From JAFTYO01 sp045644765 (GTDB taxonomy: Bacteria > Pseudomonadota > Alphaproteobacteria > RF32 > CAG-239), in contig JAZRHM010000029.1 of the NCBI GenBank assembly GCA_045644765.1, forward strand, positions 5,998 to 69,997: DNA of 64,000 bases. The letters are read 5' to 3'. Below are positions 1 to 6,696 of the stretch, piece after piece. The notes under the pieces were generated by a model. That model made no database searches, was not told the DNA's origin, and saw nothing but the letters and a program-made list of their open reading frames with translations. The position numbers and the translations under genes were made by a program. Position 1 is the first letter of the stretch, and every line of letters starts with the position of its first letter.

Positions 1-41
1 TTTGTGTTGAGGCTGAGAAAAAATGGCAAGCAATGAAATAA
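1..41 (+). CDS. C-terminal end of a further array repeat protein (partial)
   Basis: The window opens inside an open frame that ends with TAA at 39-41 and reads CVEAEKKWQAMK. This closely matches the C-terminus of the array gene at 4084-4464 (LCEDAVKKWQAMDGK). A terminator follows at 61-89 and then the promoter of the next array gene. The array therefore continues to the left of the window. Only the last 12 residues are visible. Confidence 0.7.
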   Translation, partial: CVEAEKKWQAMK

Positions 42-60
42 AGCTGATTGTTTTGATATG

Positions 61-89
61 CGAGGTGTTTTTGGCACCTCGTTTTTTTT
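61..89 (+). terminator. Rho-independent terminator of the partial array gene
   Basis: Stem CGAGGTG / CACCTCG with a 7-base loop is followed by eight T. It is the same stem family (ACGAGGTGT...) that ends most other array genes. Confidence 0.85.
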
Positions 90-99
90 GTTTTATAAG

Positions 100-212
100 T
101 TGACAAAAGATTTTTTCATGATAGTATACAATGAACAAAAATATTATGCTGCAAATAAAATAATTAACATAAAAAGGCGATGTGTCGATGCTTTATAACC
201 GACAACAAAATT
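100..212 (+). promoter_or_regulatory. Array cassette promoter and leader, copy 1
   Basis: TTGACA at 100-105 and TAGTAT at 122-127 are separated by 16 bp. The conserved leader runs from about ATTAACATAAAAAGGCGATG to the start codon at 213. It holds the micro-ORF start ATGCTTTATAACCGACAA at 188, set in the loop of a TGTCG/CGACA hairpin. No Shine-Dalgarno sequence lies close to the main start. In this copy an upstream ATG at 180 is in frame with the main gene. Confidence 0.7.
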
Positions 213-632
213 ATGAAGACAGTTAGTGAACAATTAGCAATGTTTAATGAGCCTGATGCATGTGCACAAATTTTGGCGTATATCAGGTCCGGTGATGATC
301 TTAGTGAAGATGCTCAGGTTAAAATCTTTGAGCTTGAAGAGGCGGTAGATATTGTAAAATGTCTTGTTAGACGATATCATTCTCTCTGTGGCAGAGCTCA
401 GGTTGCTATGATGGGGCATAAAGATGTTGTTGAGCTTGTTAAGTGGTATACCGATATGTTTTCTCTGACGCGAGAAGCAGAATTGTTGATGTTTGAGCAT
501 GAAAAGGTTGTTGAACTCGTAGAAGTATATGTTATCAATAATCCTCTTCGTGATGAAGCTTACTCAAAAATGCTTAAACATGAAAAAGCCGGAGAGATTA
601 TCCCAGCATATCTTAAACATCGAACACTATAA
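213..632 (+). CDS. Array repeat protein 1 (139 aa, 27-28-residue repeats)
   Basis: Unrecognised family. After an N-terminal cap (SEQLAMFNEPDA) the protein has four repeats of 27-28 residues built on LCxEAQxKxFxLxNA, about six residues, then YI. The alternation of hydrophobic positions suggests two short helices per repeat and an alpha-solenoid fold; this is inference. There is no signal peptide or membrane segment. The ATG at 213 is chosen because it matches the start position and the MKTxSEQLAMF opening of its sisters; an in-frame ATG at 180 lies inside the conserved leader. Repeats 1-4 align in order with the first repeats of the 289-aa array protein at 4624-5493, so this may be a shortened sister. 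A scaffold or protein-binding role is possible but not shown. Confidence 0.8.
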   Translation: MKTVSEQLAMFNEPDACAQILAYIRSGDDLSEDAQVKIFELEEAVDIVKCLVRRYHSLCGRAQVAMMGHKDVVELVKWYTDMFSLTREAELLMFEHEKVVELVEVYVINNPLRDEAYSKMLKHEKAGEIIPAYLKHRTL

Positions 633-657
633 TGTTTGGAAAACATTAAATTAAAAA

Positions 658-681
658 ACGGGGTAAAAATACCCCGTTTTT
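658..681 (+). terminator. Terminator, array gene 1
   Basis: Stem ACGGGGTA / TACCCCGT with an AAAA loop is followed by a T run. Confidence 0.85.
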
Positions 682-693
682 GTGTTTTATAAG

Positions 694-806
694 TTGACAA
701 AAGAAAAGTTTGTGATAAAATATGCTCCACAAAAATATTATGATGTAAATAAAACAATTAACATAAAAGGCGATGGGTCGATGCTTTATAACCGACAATA
801 AATATT
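694..806 (+). promoter_or_regulatory. Array cassette promoter and leader, copy 2
   Basis: TTGACA at 694-699 and TAAAAT at 716-721 have a 16-bp spacer. The -35 box to start codon distance is 113 bases, as in copy 1. The leader contains GGCGATGGGTCGATGC and the micro-ORF encoding MLYNRQ, which stops just before the main start. Confidence 0.7.
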
Positions 807-1670
807 ATGAAGGGTTTTTATGAACAATTGGCTATGTTTAATGAGCCTGATGCACGTAGGGCAGTACTCGAGTATGTTAAGGGAGGAAATTCTCTCTACA
901 AGGAGGCAGAAGTAAAGATTTTTGATCTTGAAAATGCAGAAGATATTGTGAAAAGGTACATATTAAGGTATTCTCTTTACGATGAATCTCAAATTAAGGT
1001 TCTTACTCTTAACGGGGCTAAAGATATCCTGATTGAATATATCAACAAAGGTAGGTATCTGTGTGAAACTGTTCAAGAACAGTTGTTTGATCTTGAAGGT
1101 TGGGAAGATGTTGTAAAAGTCTTTATCAAAGAATATGATCTTTGTGAAAAGGCGCAGCTAAAACTCTTATCGCAGAAAAATGCCAGAGATCTTGTGCTTG
1201 AATATATTCACGCAGGTCATCATCTTTACGAGCGTGCTCAAATGAAAATGATATCTCTTGATTGTGCTAAAGAGCTTTTAGTGGCACATATCAACGCAGG
1301 TCGCCGGCTTTGTGATGAAGCTCAGCTTGAGCTGTTTAAGTATGAAAACGCAAGAGAGCTTTTAAGAGTATATATTATGCATAATTATCTTTGCAACGAG
1401 GCAGAGGTAAAAGTTTTTGAGCTTAAAAATCCTGAAAAGCTCATAGAAGTGTATGTCCAAAAATATAGATTATGCACAGAGGCTCAGCTAAAACTTCTGG
1501 ATTTACCAAATGTATCAAAGATACTGTTGGAATATGTTCAAGCAGGTAATCAACTCAGTATTGATGCTCAGCTTAAAATGATTGAGCTGGAAAACGCAAA
1601 AAAGCTTGTTAAGAAGTATACGCGTTATCACCCTCTTTGCCAGGAAGCTGCACAAAAAAATGGTCGGTAA
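807..1670 (+). CDS. Array repeat protein 2 (287 aa)
   Basis: Same unrecognised family. A cap with YEQLAMFNEPDA is followed by nine 27-28-residue repeats and a short final half repeat (LCQEAAQKNGR). Repeats keep Leu-Cys/Tyr at positions 1-2, Ala-Gln or Ala-Glu at 5-6 and a Tyr-Ile/Val pair near position 22. Most repeats carry one Cys at position 2, but no CxxC or other metal motif is formed. It has its own promoter and terminator, so it is a monocistronic unit. A soluble intracellular solenoid is my inference. Confidence 0.85.
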   Translation: MKGFYEQLAMFNEPDARRAVLEYVKGGNSLYKEAEVKIFDLENAEDIVKRYILRYSLYDESQIKVLTLNGAKDILIEYINKGRYLCETVQEQLFDLEGWEDVVKVFIKEYDLCEKAQLKLLSQKNARDLVLEYIHAGHHLYERAQMKMISLDCAKELLVAHINAGRRLCDEAQLELFKYENARELLRVYIMHNYLCNEAEVKVFELKNPEKLIEVYVQKYRLCTEAQLKLLDLPNVSKILLEYVQAGNQLSIDAQLKMIELENAKKLVKKYTRYHPLCQEAAQKNGR

Positions 1671-1687
1671 ATAACTGATTATTTAAT

Positions 1688-1715
1688 AACGAGGTATGAG
1701 AATACCTCGTTATTT
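1688..1715 (+). terminator. Terminator, array gene 2
   Basis: Perfect 10-bp stem AACGAGGTAT / ATACCTCGTT with a GAGA loop, followed by a T-rich tail. Confidence 0.85.
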
Positions 1716-1727
1716 GTGTTTTATGAG

Positions 1728-1840
1728 TTGACAAAAGAGGTTTTTATGATAGTATGTGGCTATAAAATAATTATAATGTCAAAAAAATCATTAACATAAA
1801 AAGGCGATGTGTCGATGCTTTATAACCGACAATAAAAATT
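1728..1840 (+). promoter_or_regulatory. Array cassette promoter and leader, copy 3
   Basis: TTGACA at 1728-1733, a 16-bp spacer and TAGTAT at 1750-1755. The conserved GGCGATGTGTCGATGCTTTA leader encodes the MLYNRQ micro-ORF before the ATG at 1841. The spacing of 113 bases matches copies 1, 2, 5 and 7. Confidence 0.7.
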
Positions 1841-2329
1841 ATGAAACGTATTAGTTATGCGCAGAGTTTGTTGTTTAACGAGCCTAATTCTCCACAACTT
1901 GTATTAGACTTTATCAAAGATGGAGAATGTCTTTGTGATGGAGCTCAGCTCTTGATGCTTGATTTGGAAAATGCTCTGGAGCTAGTGGAAATTTATACGC
2001 ATAAATTTCCTCTTTGTGCTGAAGCAGAGCTCAAATTGTTTGAGCTAAAAGATGCAGAAAAGTTCATTAAGGTGTATATTAAAGAATTTTCTTTATGTCG
2101 CCAAGCAGAGTTGAAATTGTTTGAACTTGAAAGTGCTAAAGATGTGATAGGAGAATATATAGAATATTATCCTTTTTTTCATGACGCAGAACTTAAATTA
2201 GTCGAGCTACAAGATGCTGATGATCTTATTTGCAAATATCTTTTGAAACATGCTGTTTCTGAAGCAGTACAGAAAAAATTAATCGAACTTGGTAAGTTTG
2301 ACCTTTTAAAAAAGTATGTAACAGGTTAA
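1841..2329 (+). CDS. Array repeat protein 3 (162 aa)
   Basis: Same family with a diverged cap (SYAQSLLFNEPNS) and five repeats. Repeats 2 and 3 are nearly identical over AELKLFEL, which suggests recent repeat duplication within the gene. The last repeat has lost the LC pair. No transmembrane or signal sequence is seen. Function is unknown. Confidence 0.82.
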   Translation: MKRISYAQSLLFNEPNSPQLVLDFIKDGECLCDGAQLLMLDLENALELVEIYTHKFPLCAEAELKLFELKDAEKFIKVYIKEFSLCRQAELKLFELESAKDVIGEYIEYYPFFHDAELKLVELQDADDLICKYLLKHAVSEAVQKKLIELGKFDLLKKYVTG

Positions 2330-2343
2330 GCAAATTATCAAAT

Positions 2344-2374
2344 AACGGGGTGTGAAAATACCTCGTTTTTTTTA
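2344..2374 (+). terminator. Terminator, array gene 3
   Basis: Stem AACGGGGTGT / ATACCTCGTT (with G-U pairs) and a GAAA loop, followed by a T run. Confidence 0.85.
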
Positions 2375-2377
2375 AAG

Positions 2378-2492
2378 TTGACAAAAGAAAATTTTGTGCT
2401 AGTGTAAATCTTGCAAAAATATTATAATGCAAGTAAAATAATTAACATAAAAAAGGCGAGGTGTCGATGCTTTATAACTGACAATAAATATT
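2378..2492 (+). promoter_or_regulatory. Array cassette promoter and leader, copy 4
   Basis: TTGACA at 2378-2383, a 16-bp spacer and TAGTGT at 2400-2405. The leader differs from its sisters at two informative places. GGCGAGG replaces GGCGATG, and AACTGAC replaces AACCGAC, which shortens the micro-ORF to MLYN. Confidence 0.65.
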
Positions 2493-3071
2493 ATGAAGAC
2501 AATTAGTGAACAATTGGCAATGTTTGGTAAAAATGATTCAGCTGATCGTGTACTTGCTTATGTAAAAGCCGGTAATAAACTTTTACCTACGGCTGAAGTA
2601 CAGGTTCTCGGCTTGGAGAATGCTTTGGAAATTTTCAAAGAGTATATTAAAAATCATAGTCTCTGTGATGAAACGCAAATGAGATTATTCACGCTTCCGA
2701 ATGGAGAAGATTTTATTAGAGAGTATATCCAAAAAGGATATTTGCTTTGTGATGTTGCGGAAGTAAGGTTTATTGAACTATACACGATGACGATAAATTT
2801 TATCGACATTCATAATTTCGGCGGAATGCTGAAAGAATATATCAAGAAGCATACTTTTTGCAACGAGGCCCAATTGAAGATCATTGACTTACCGTATTCG
2901 GAAGATTTAATTTATGAGTATTTAGAACAAGGCTATCCGCTAAGTAAAGAAGCTCAGGTAAGAATGGTTGACCGACAAGATGCCGAAGCACTTATGAAAA
3001 TTTATACTCGATTGCATTATCTTTGTGATGAGGCGCAATTGAGATTGATTGAAAGTGCAGAAGAGGAATAA
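2493..3071 (+). CDS. Array repeat protein 4 (192 aa)
   Basis: Same family: cap with ISEQLAMFGKNDS, then six repeats. The third repeat is about ten residues longer than the norm (around TMTINFIDIHNFGG, residues 95-108). This looks like an insertion between its two predicted helices. The final repeat is cut short and ends in ESAEEE. Soluble by composition; function unknown. Confidence 0.82.
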   Translation: MKTISEQLAMFGKNDSADRVLAYVKAGNKLLPTAEVQVLGLENALEIFKEYIKNHSLCDETQMRLFTLPNGEDFIREYIQKGYLLCDVAEVRFIELYTMTINFIDIHNFGGMLKEYIKKHTFCNEAQLKIIDLPYSEDLIYEYLEQGYPLSKEAQVRMVDRQDAEALMKIYTRLHYLCDEAQLRLIESAEEE

Positions 3072-3110
3072 TTTGTAACCATTTGTTCAAGTTTAGGCTA
3101 ATTATCAAAA

Positions 3111-3141
3111 AACGAGGTGTGAAGACATCTCGTTTTTTTTG
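3111..3141 (+). terminator. Terminator, array gene 4
   Basis: Stem AACGAGGTGT / ACATCTCGTT with a GAAG loop and a run of T. Confidence 0.85.
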
Positions 3142-3149
3142 TTTTAAGG

Positions 3150-3262
3150 TTGACAAAAGAAACTTTTGTGATAAAATCCATCTTACAATAATATTATGAT
3201 GCAAATATATAATTAACATAAAAAGGCGATGGGTCGATGCTTTATAACCGACAATAAATATT
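3150..3262 (+). promoter_or_regulatory. Array cassette promoter and leader, copy 5
   Basis: TTGACA at 3150-3155, a 16-bp spacer and TAAAAT at 3172-3177. The conserved leader has the MLYNRQ micro-ORF ahead of the ATG at 3263. Confidence 0.7.
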
Positions 3263-3892
3263 ATGAATAAAAAGAATTTATTTGAGCAGCTTGACATGTT
3301 AAAACAAGCAAATGCTAAAGAACTTCTGGTTAGGTATCTGAAAAACGGATATGATCTTTGTCCTGATGCAGAGGTAGCATTGTTTGAGGCAAAAAACGGA
3401 CAATCTCTTGTTAAAGAGTATATTAGCAGACATTATCTTTGCGATAAAGCTGAGGCAAAATTGTTCGAACTTGAAGAGTTTAGTGTGCTTGCGATGAGGT
3501 ACATTCAAAAACATGATCGTCTTAGCGAGCAGGCTCAAATAAAAATGCTTGAGCATAAAAATGCCAGAGAGTTTGTTGCAGCATATGTCGTATTTGGTTT
3601 TGATCTTTGTCGCAAAGCTCAAGAGAAGATTTTCGAGCACCAAGATGTTGAAGAAATTATGATAACATACATTCAAAAACATGCTTTGCTTGTGGAAGCT
3701 CAGTTGAAAATGATTTCGCATGCAAAAGCAAGAAAGTTATTGAAAGAATATTTTCAATATTATGAGCTTGATTGTGAAGCGCAAGTCAGATTGGTAAAGA
3801 CGCCAAATCTTTTGGATTTGATAATAGAATATCTTCGAGCCGGACATTCTTTTTGCTATACCGCTCAGTTGCAGTTGAAGATGGCTGATTAA
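3263..3892 (+). CDS. Array repeat protein 5 (209 aa)
   Basis: Same family with the most diverged cap (LFEQLDMLKQANA). Six to seven repeats follow, the last ending in FCYTAQLQLKMAD. Only some repeats keep the LC pair, while the AQ/AE pair and the central Leu/Phe are kept throughout. The gene is a separate transcription unit. Function unknown. Confidence 0.82.
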   Translation: MNKKNLFEQLDMLKQANAKELLVRYLKNGYDLCPDAEVALFEAKNGQSLVKEYISRHYLCDKAEAKLFELEEFSVLAMRYIQKHDRLSEQAQIKMLEHKNAREFVAAYVVFGFDLCRKAQEKIFEHQDVEEIMITYIQKHALLVEAQLKMISHAKARKLLKEYFQYYELDCEAQVRLVKTPNLLDLIIEYLRAGHSFCYTAQLQLKMAD

Positions 3893-3929
3893 TTGATTTG
3901 CTGATTGCAATAATGTAAATTGATCAAAT

Positions 3930-3959
3930 AACGGGGTGTGAAAATACCTCGTTTTTTTT
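3930..3959 (+). terminator. Terminator, array gene 5
   Basis: Stem AACGGGGTGT / ATACCTCGTT with a GAAA loop and eight T. The stem is identical to that of the gene 3 terminator. Confidence 0.85.
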
Positions 3960-3968
3960 GTTTTAAGG

Positions 3969-4083
3969 TTGACAAAAGTATTTTTAGTGCTAATATATAA
4001 TACGTAAAAATATTATGCTGCAATTAAAATAATTAATATAAAAAGGCGATGTGTCGATGCTTTATAACCGATAATCAACAATT
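3969..4083 (+). promoter_or_regulatory. Array cassette promoter and leader, copy 6
   Basis: TTGACA at 3969-3974, a 16-bp spacer and TAATAT at 3991-3996. The leader ends CCGATAATCAACAATT, so the micro-ORF is shortened to MLYNR. The start codon is at 4084. Confidence 0.65.
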
Positions 4084-4464
4084 ATGGCTAAATTAAGTGA
4101 ACAAATGGCTATGTTTAATCAGCCAGATGCATGTGAACGTGTATTGAAATATATTAAAGGAGGCTATCCTCTTCATACTGAAGCTGAGTTGAAACTTTTT
4201 AGTCTTAAAAATGCTCAAGAAGTGGTAAAAGAGTATGTCAAAATGGGAAATCTTCTTTGCGAGGAAGCGCAAATGTTGGTTTTCAATCTTGAAAATGTTA
4301 AGGATATTCTGAGTGAATATGTTCGCAGATACTCTCTAAGCAATAGAGCTCAGATGAAGATGTTTGATGTTGAACGTGCGTTTGATGTTGTAAGAACGTA
4401 TGTTCAGTATCACGCTCTTTGTGAAGATGCCGTAAAAAAATGGCAGGCAATGGATGGAAAGTGA
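4084..4464 (+). CDS. Array repeat protein 6 (126 aa, shortest)
   Basis: Same family: cap with LSEQMAMFNQPDA, three full repeats and a tail LCEDAVKKWQAMDGK. The tail matches the partial gene at the left window edge, so the two are likely close sisters. Own promoter and terminator. Function unknown. Confidence 0.82.
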   Translation: MAKLSEQMAMFNQPDACERVLKYIKGGYPLHTEAELKLFSLKNAQEVVKEYVKMGNLLCEEAQMLVFNLENVKDILSEYVRRYSLSNRAQMKMFDVERAFDVVRTYVQYHALCEDAVKKWQAMDGK

Positions 4465-4470
4465 TTATAA

Positions 4471-4500
4471 AACGGGGTGTGAAAACACCTCGTTGTTTGT
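4471..4500 (+). terminator. Terminator, array gene 6
   Basis: Stem AACGGGGTGT / ACACCTCGTT with a GAAA loop and a T-rich tail. Confidence 0.8.
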
Positions 4501-4510
4501 ATTTTATAAG

Positions 4511-4623
4511 TTGACAAAATGTTTTTTTATGATAGTATGCAATTTACAAATATATTATGATGTAAATAAAATAATTAATATAAAAGGCGATGGGTCGATG
4601 CTTTATAACCGACAACAAATATT
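4511..4623 (+). promoter_or_regulatory. Array cassette promoter and leader, copy 7
   Basis: TTGACA at 4511-4516, a 16-bp spacer and TAGTAT at 4533-4538. In this copy the micro-ORF reads on to a TGA that overlaps the main ATG as ATGA at 4624, an arrangement often seen in translational coupling. Confidence 0.7.
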
Positions 4624-5493
4624 ATGAAGACAATTAGCGAACAATTGGCAATGTTTAACGAAACTGACGCAGGTAAACAAGTTTTGCAATACGTCAATAA
4701 CGGACATTTGCTTTGCGAAGAGGCACAGGTTAAAATTTTTGAGCTTGAAAATGCATTGGATATTGTAAAAGCTCTTGTTAATAAGTATAAACCTATCTGC
4801 GTTGAAGCACAAATTCAAATGCTTAAACGTAAGGACGCTGTTGAGCTTGCAAGAGTGTATTGTGGTATGTCTGCTCTGGAAAAAGAAGCAGAACTTCAAA
4901 TGCTTGAGCATGAAGATGTTGTTGAACTTGTAGGTGTATGTTGCCGTCGATTTAATCTTACTGTTGAAGCCAAAGAGAAAATGTTTAAACACTCAAAGGC
5001 TGAAGAGATTGTTCGGATATACATGAAATCTTGGCCACTTTCTACTGCTGATCAAGTAAAGGTTTTCAATTTTGAGAATCCTGATGATATTATCTTGGAA
5101 TATATTCGTACGCATCCTCTTGATCAGGAAAATGAAGTAAAGTTGTTCGAACTTGAGCGAGCTCAAGAAATTGTTCTTGAATATATTAGTAAGTTTCCTT
5201 TGTATGAAAAAAATCAGGGAAAATTGTTTGAAATGGACAATTCTATAGAATTTGTCACTAAATATATTCAAAAACACCACCTTTGTGATGAAGCTCAGGT
5301 AAAACTGTTTAAGTTGCAAGATGCAGAAAAACTTGTCAAGGAGTATATTCGAAAAAATCCTCTTTGCTATCAGGCTCAACTTGAGTTGTTTAATCTTGAA
5401 AACGCTCTTGAGATTTTGGAGGAATATCTCCAGAAACGTCCGCTTTATCATGATGTTGTAAAGAAATTGTTTGATTTCTTAAAATCTAAATAG
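4624..5493 (+). CDS. Array repeat protein 7 (289 aa, last of the array)
   Basis: Same family: cap ISEQLAMFNETDA, nine repeats and a short final one ending LFDFLKSK. Repeats 1-4 resemble the 139-aa protein at 213-632 in order. Repeats 5-9 carry the strongest consensus (LCDEAQVKLFKLQDA). It is the last array gene: its terminator has a different stem and no further cassette promoter follows. Function unknown. Confidence 0.85.
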   Translation: MKTISEQLAMFNETDAGKQVLQYVNNGHLLCEEAQVKIFELENALDIVKALVNKYKPICVEAQIQMLKRKDAVELARVYCGMSALEKEAELQMLEHEDVVELVGVCCRRFNLTVEAKEKMFKHSKAEEIVRIYMKSWPLSTADQVKVFNFENPDDIILEYIRTHPLDQENEVKLFELERAQEIVLEYISKFPLYEKNQGKLFEMDNSIEFVTKYIQKHHLCDEAQVKLFKLQDAEKLVKEYIRKNPLCYQAQLELFNLENALEILEEYLQKRPLYHDVVKKLFDFLKSK

Positions 5494-5519
5494 TTGCTTG
5501 AGACACTTGTTAATTAATA

Positions 5520-5547
5520 AATCCCCTCGAACGCGAGGGGATTTGTT
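5520..5547. terminator. Bidirectional terminator between array gene 7 and the KilAC gene
   Basis: Perfect 10-bp stem AATCCCCTCG / CGAGGGGATT with an AACG loop lies between convergent genes. Its stem is unrelated to the other array terminators. Confidence 0.8.
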
Positions 5548-6064
5548 AAATTAGGCCATCGGCTTTTAATAAATCGCGAATGAAAGATACACCTTTTCCT
5601 GTCCAGTAGGTGTGGGGGCGGTTTAGAGGTCTTCCTTGTGAATCTTCACTGTAATTATACCAACAAACCCTTGTGTAGCCACACGCCTGATATTTTGCAT
5701 ATAAAACCCAAACATCACCGGTTTTATACTGTACTTTCTTTTGCTGCAAATATTTGTTAAGACCTTTTGCAGAGTATCCAAAGTTCTTGGCAACAATTCC
5801 GATAGGAAATAGGCTGTTTGATTCAATCAGGTCATCAAACGCTTCTGCTTTTGATTTAAGTTGTGAGCATTGCTTTTGCAAATTTTCAATTTCAGCTTGT
5901 TTGTCATTAAGCTGTTGTTTTAAGCTTGCAATCTCTGTTTGTAAATCTTTAGCAGATGTTCTATTTTTAATTGGTTGAGGTTTTACCTCTGTTGATGTGG
6001 CAGTATTTGCGACATCAAGTTCAGGAAACAAAGTTCCTTGGTGCAAATCATTTTTTGTGCTCAT
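5546..6064 (-). CDS. KilAC/antirepressor-domain protein
   Basis: 172 aa. Residues about 34-76 form a heptad-rich coiled coil (EIASLKQQLNDKQAEIENLQ). Residues 78-172 resemble the phage antirepressor KilAC (ANT) DNA-binding domain: FPIGIVAKNFGYSAKGLNKYL, then a VQYKTGDVWVLYAKY stretch, ending TGKGVSFIRDLL. Phage antirepressors usually join this domain to an N-terminal Bro or Rha domain; here a coiled coil takes its place. No other phage gene is adjacent. It lies convergent to the repeat array, so a role in regulating that array can be imagined but is not shown. Confidence 0.7.
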   Translation of the reverse strand: MSTKNDLHQGTLFPELDVANTATSTEVKPQPIKNRTSAKDLQTEIASLKQQLNDKQAEIENLQKQCSQLKSKAEAFDDLIESNSLFPIGIVAKNFGYSAKGLNKYLQQKKVQYKTGDVWVLYAKYQACGYTRVCWYNYSEDSQGRPLNRPHTYWTGKGVSFIRDLLKADGLI

Positions 6065-6218
6065 AATAATAATAGATTTTTATATAATTATACAATCTTG
6101 TTGTCCTTGTATCGCAAATTTTTAATATTTGCAATAAAAGAATTTTATAATGCTAATTAAAATTTGAGTTGTATATAAAGAGAAAGTTTAAGCGTATAGA
6201 GGATGATTTAAAACAAAA

Positions 6219-6245
6219 AAAGCACCTTAAAGGTGCGTTTTGTTT
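6219..6245 (-). terminator. Terminator of tRNA-Thr
   Basis: Read on the minus strand, GCACCTTTAAGGTGC is followed by a run of T directly downstream of the tRNA. Confidence 0.75.
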
Positions 6246-6248
6246 TAA

Positions 6249-6324
6249 TGGTGCCAACAGAGAGACTCGAACTCCCGACCCACTGATTACAAATCAGTAG
6301 CTCTACCAACTGAGCTATGTTGGC
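6249..6324 (-). tRNA. tRNA-Thr (anticodon TGT)
   Basis: Acceptor strands GCCAACA / TGTTGGC pair perfectly and CCA is encoded. The anticodon stem ACTGA/TCAGT holds loop TTTGTAA, giving anticodon TGT. The T arm contains GTTCGAGTC. Length 76 nt including CCA. Confidence 0.95.
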
Positions 6325-6472
6325 ATCGCATTGATGGCACTTATATAGTATGATTTTTGACTTGTCAATATAAAAATTTAAATAATTTGAAAAAAATGTA
6401 GTTTCATTTCAAAAGTGAAATACATTTAAATTAAACTTGCAAATATAAATAAATTTTATTAAGTTTGAATTA

Positions 6473-6675
6473 GGTTATGAAAAATCATAACCAGGGCATC
6501 TAAACCCTTAATAATCGTAGTCGTAAAGCATAGGCGACTGAAAATAAGTATGCCGACATTAGTCTTTAGGTGGACGGATGTCGGCTAAATAAGCTCTAAG
6601 CCAATAGGCCGAGCCGTTTGCGATTATACGGTTTTAGATCATCCGCCCGCTTTTGATAAAGTGGGTTTTTATTTT
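6473..6675 (+). ncRNA. Candidate structured RNA upstream of the prepilin gene
   Basis: About 200 nt with dense pairing. A perfect 8-bp hairpin sits at 6473-6492 (GGTTATGA/TCATAACC), AGTCG/CGACT at 6519-6539, GCCGACAT/ATGTCGGC at 6552-6585, and GCTC/GAGC enclosing GCC-AATA-GGC at 6593-6614. ATAATCG at 6511 can pair with CGATTAT at 6621, closing the whole. CATCCG near 6641 can pair with CGGATG in the loop-stem at 6575. It ends in a terminator at 6646-6675, before the ribosome-binding site of the prepilin. It could be a stand-alone RNA or a leader acting by attenuation. I do not recognise the family. Confidence 0.5.
6646..6675 (+). terminator. Terminator at the end of the structured RNA
   Basis: Stem CCCGCTTT / AAAGTGGG (one G-U) with a TGAT loop, then TTTTTATTTT. 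It lies just ahead of the prepilin ribosome-binding site, so it either ends a separate RNA or attenuates the prepilin gene. Confidence 0.75.
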
Positions 6676-6696
6676 AAGAAAAGGATGGAGAAAAAT

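Noticed and set aside
100..4623. Array leaders as CRISPR or transposon ends
   Set aside because: They occur once per gene at a fixed distance from the start codon and carry promoter elements; no target duplications or transposase are seen.
4603..5451. Long minus-strand frames across the array genes
   Set aside because: They mirror the repeat codons of the plus-strand genes and lack start signals; the plus strand has the promoters and terminators.
6473..6675. Cyclic-di-GMP (GEMM-I) riboswitch
   Set aside because: AGGGCATCTAAACC and GTCGTAAAGC vaguely recall the motif, but the conserved core spacing and bases do not match.
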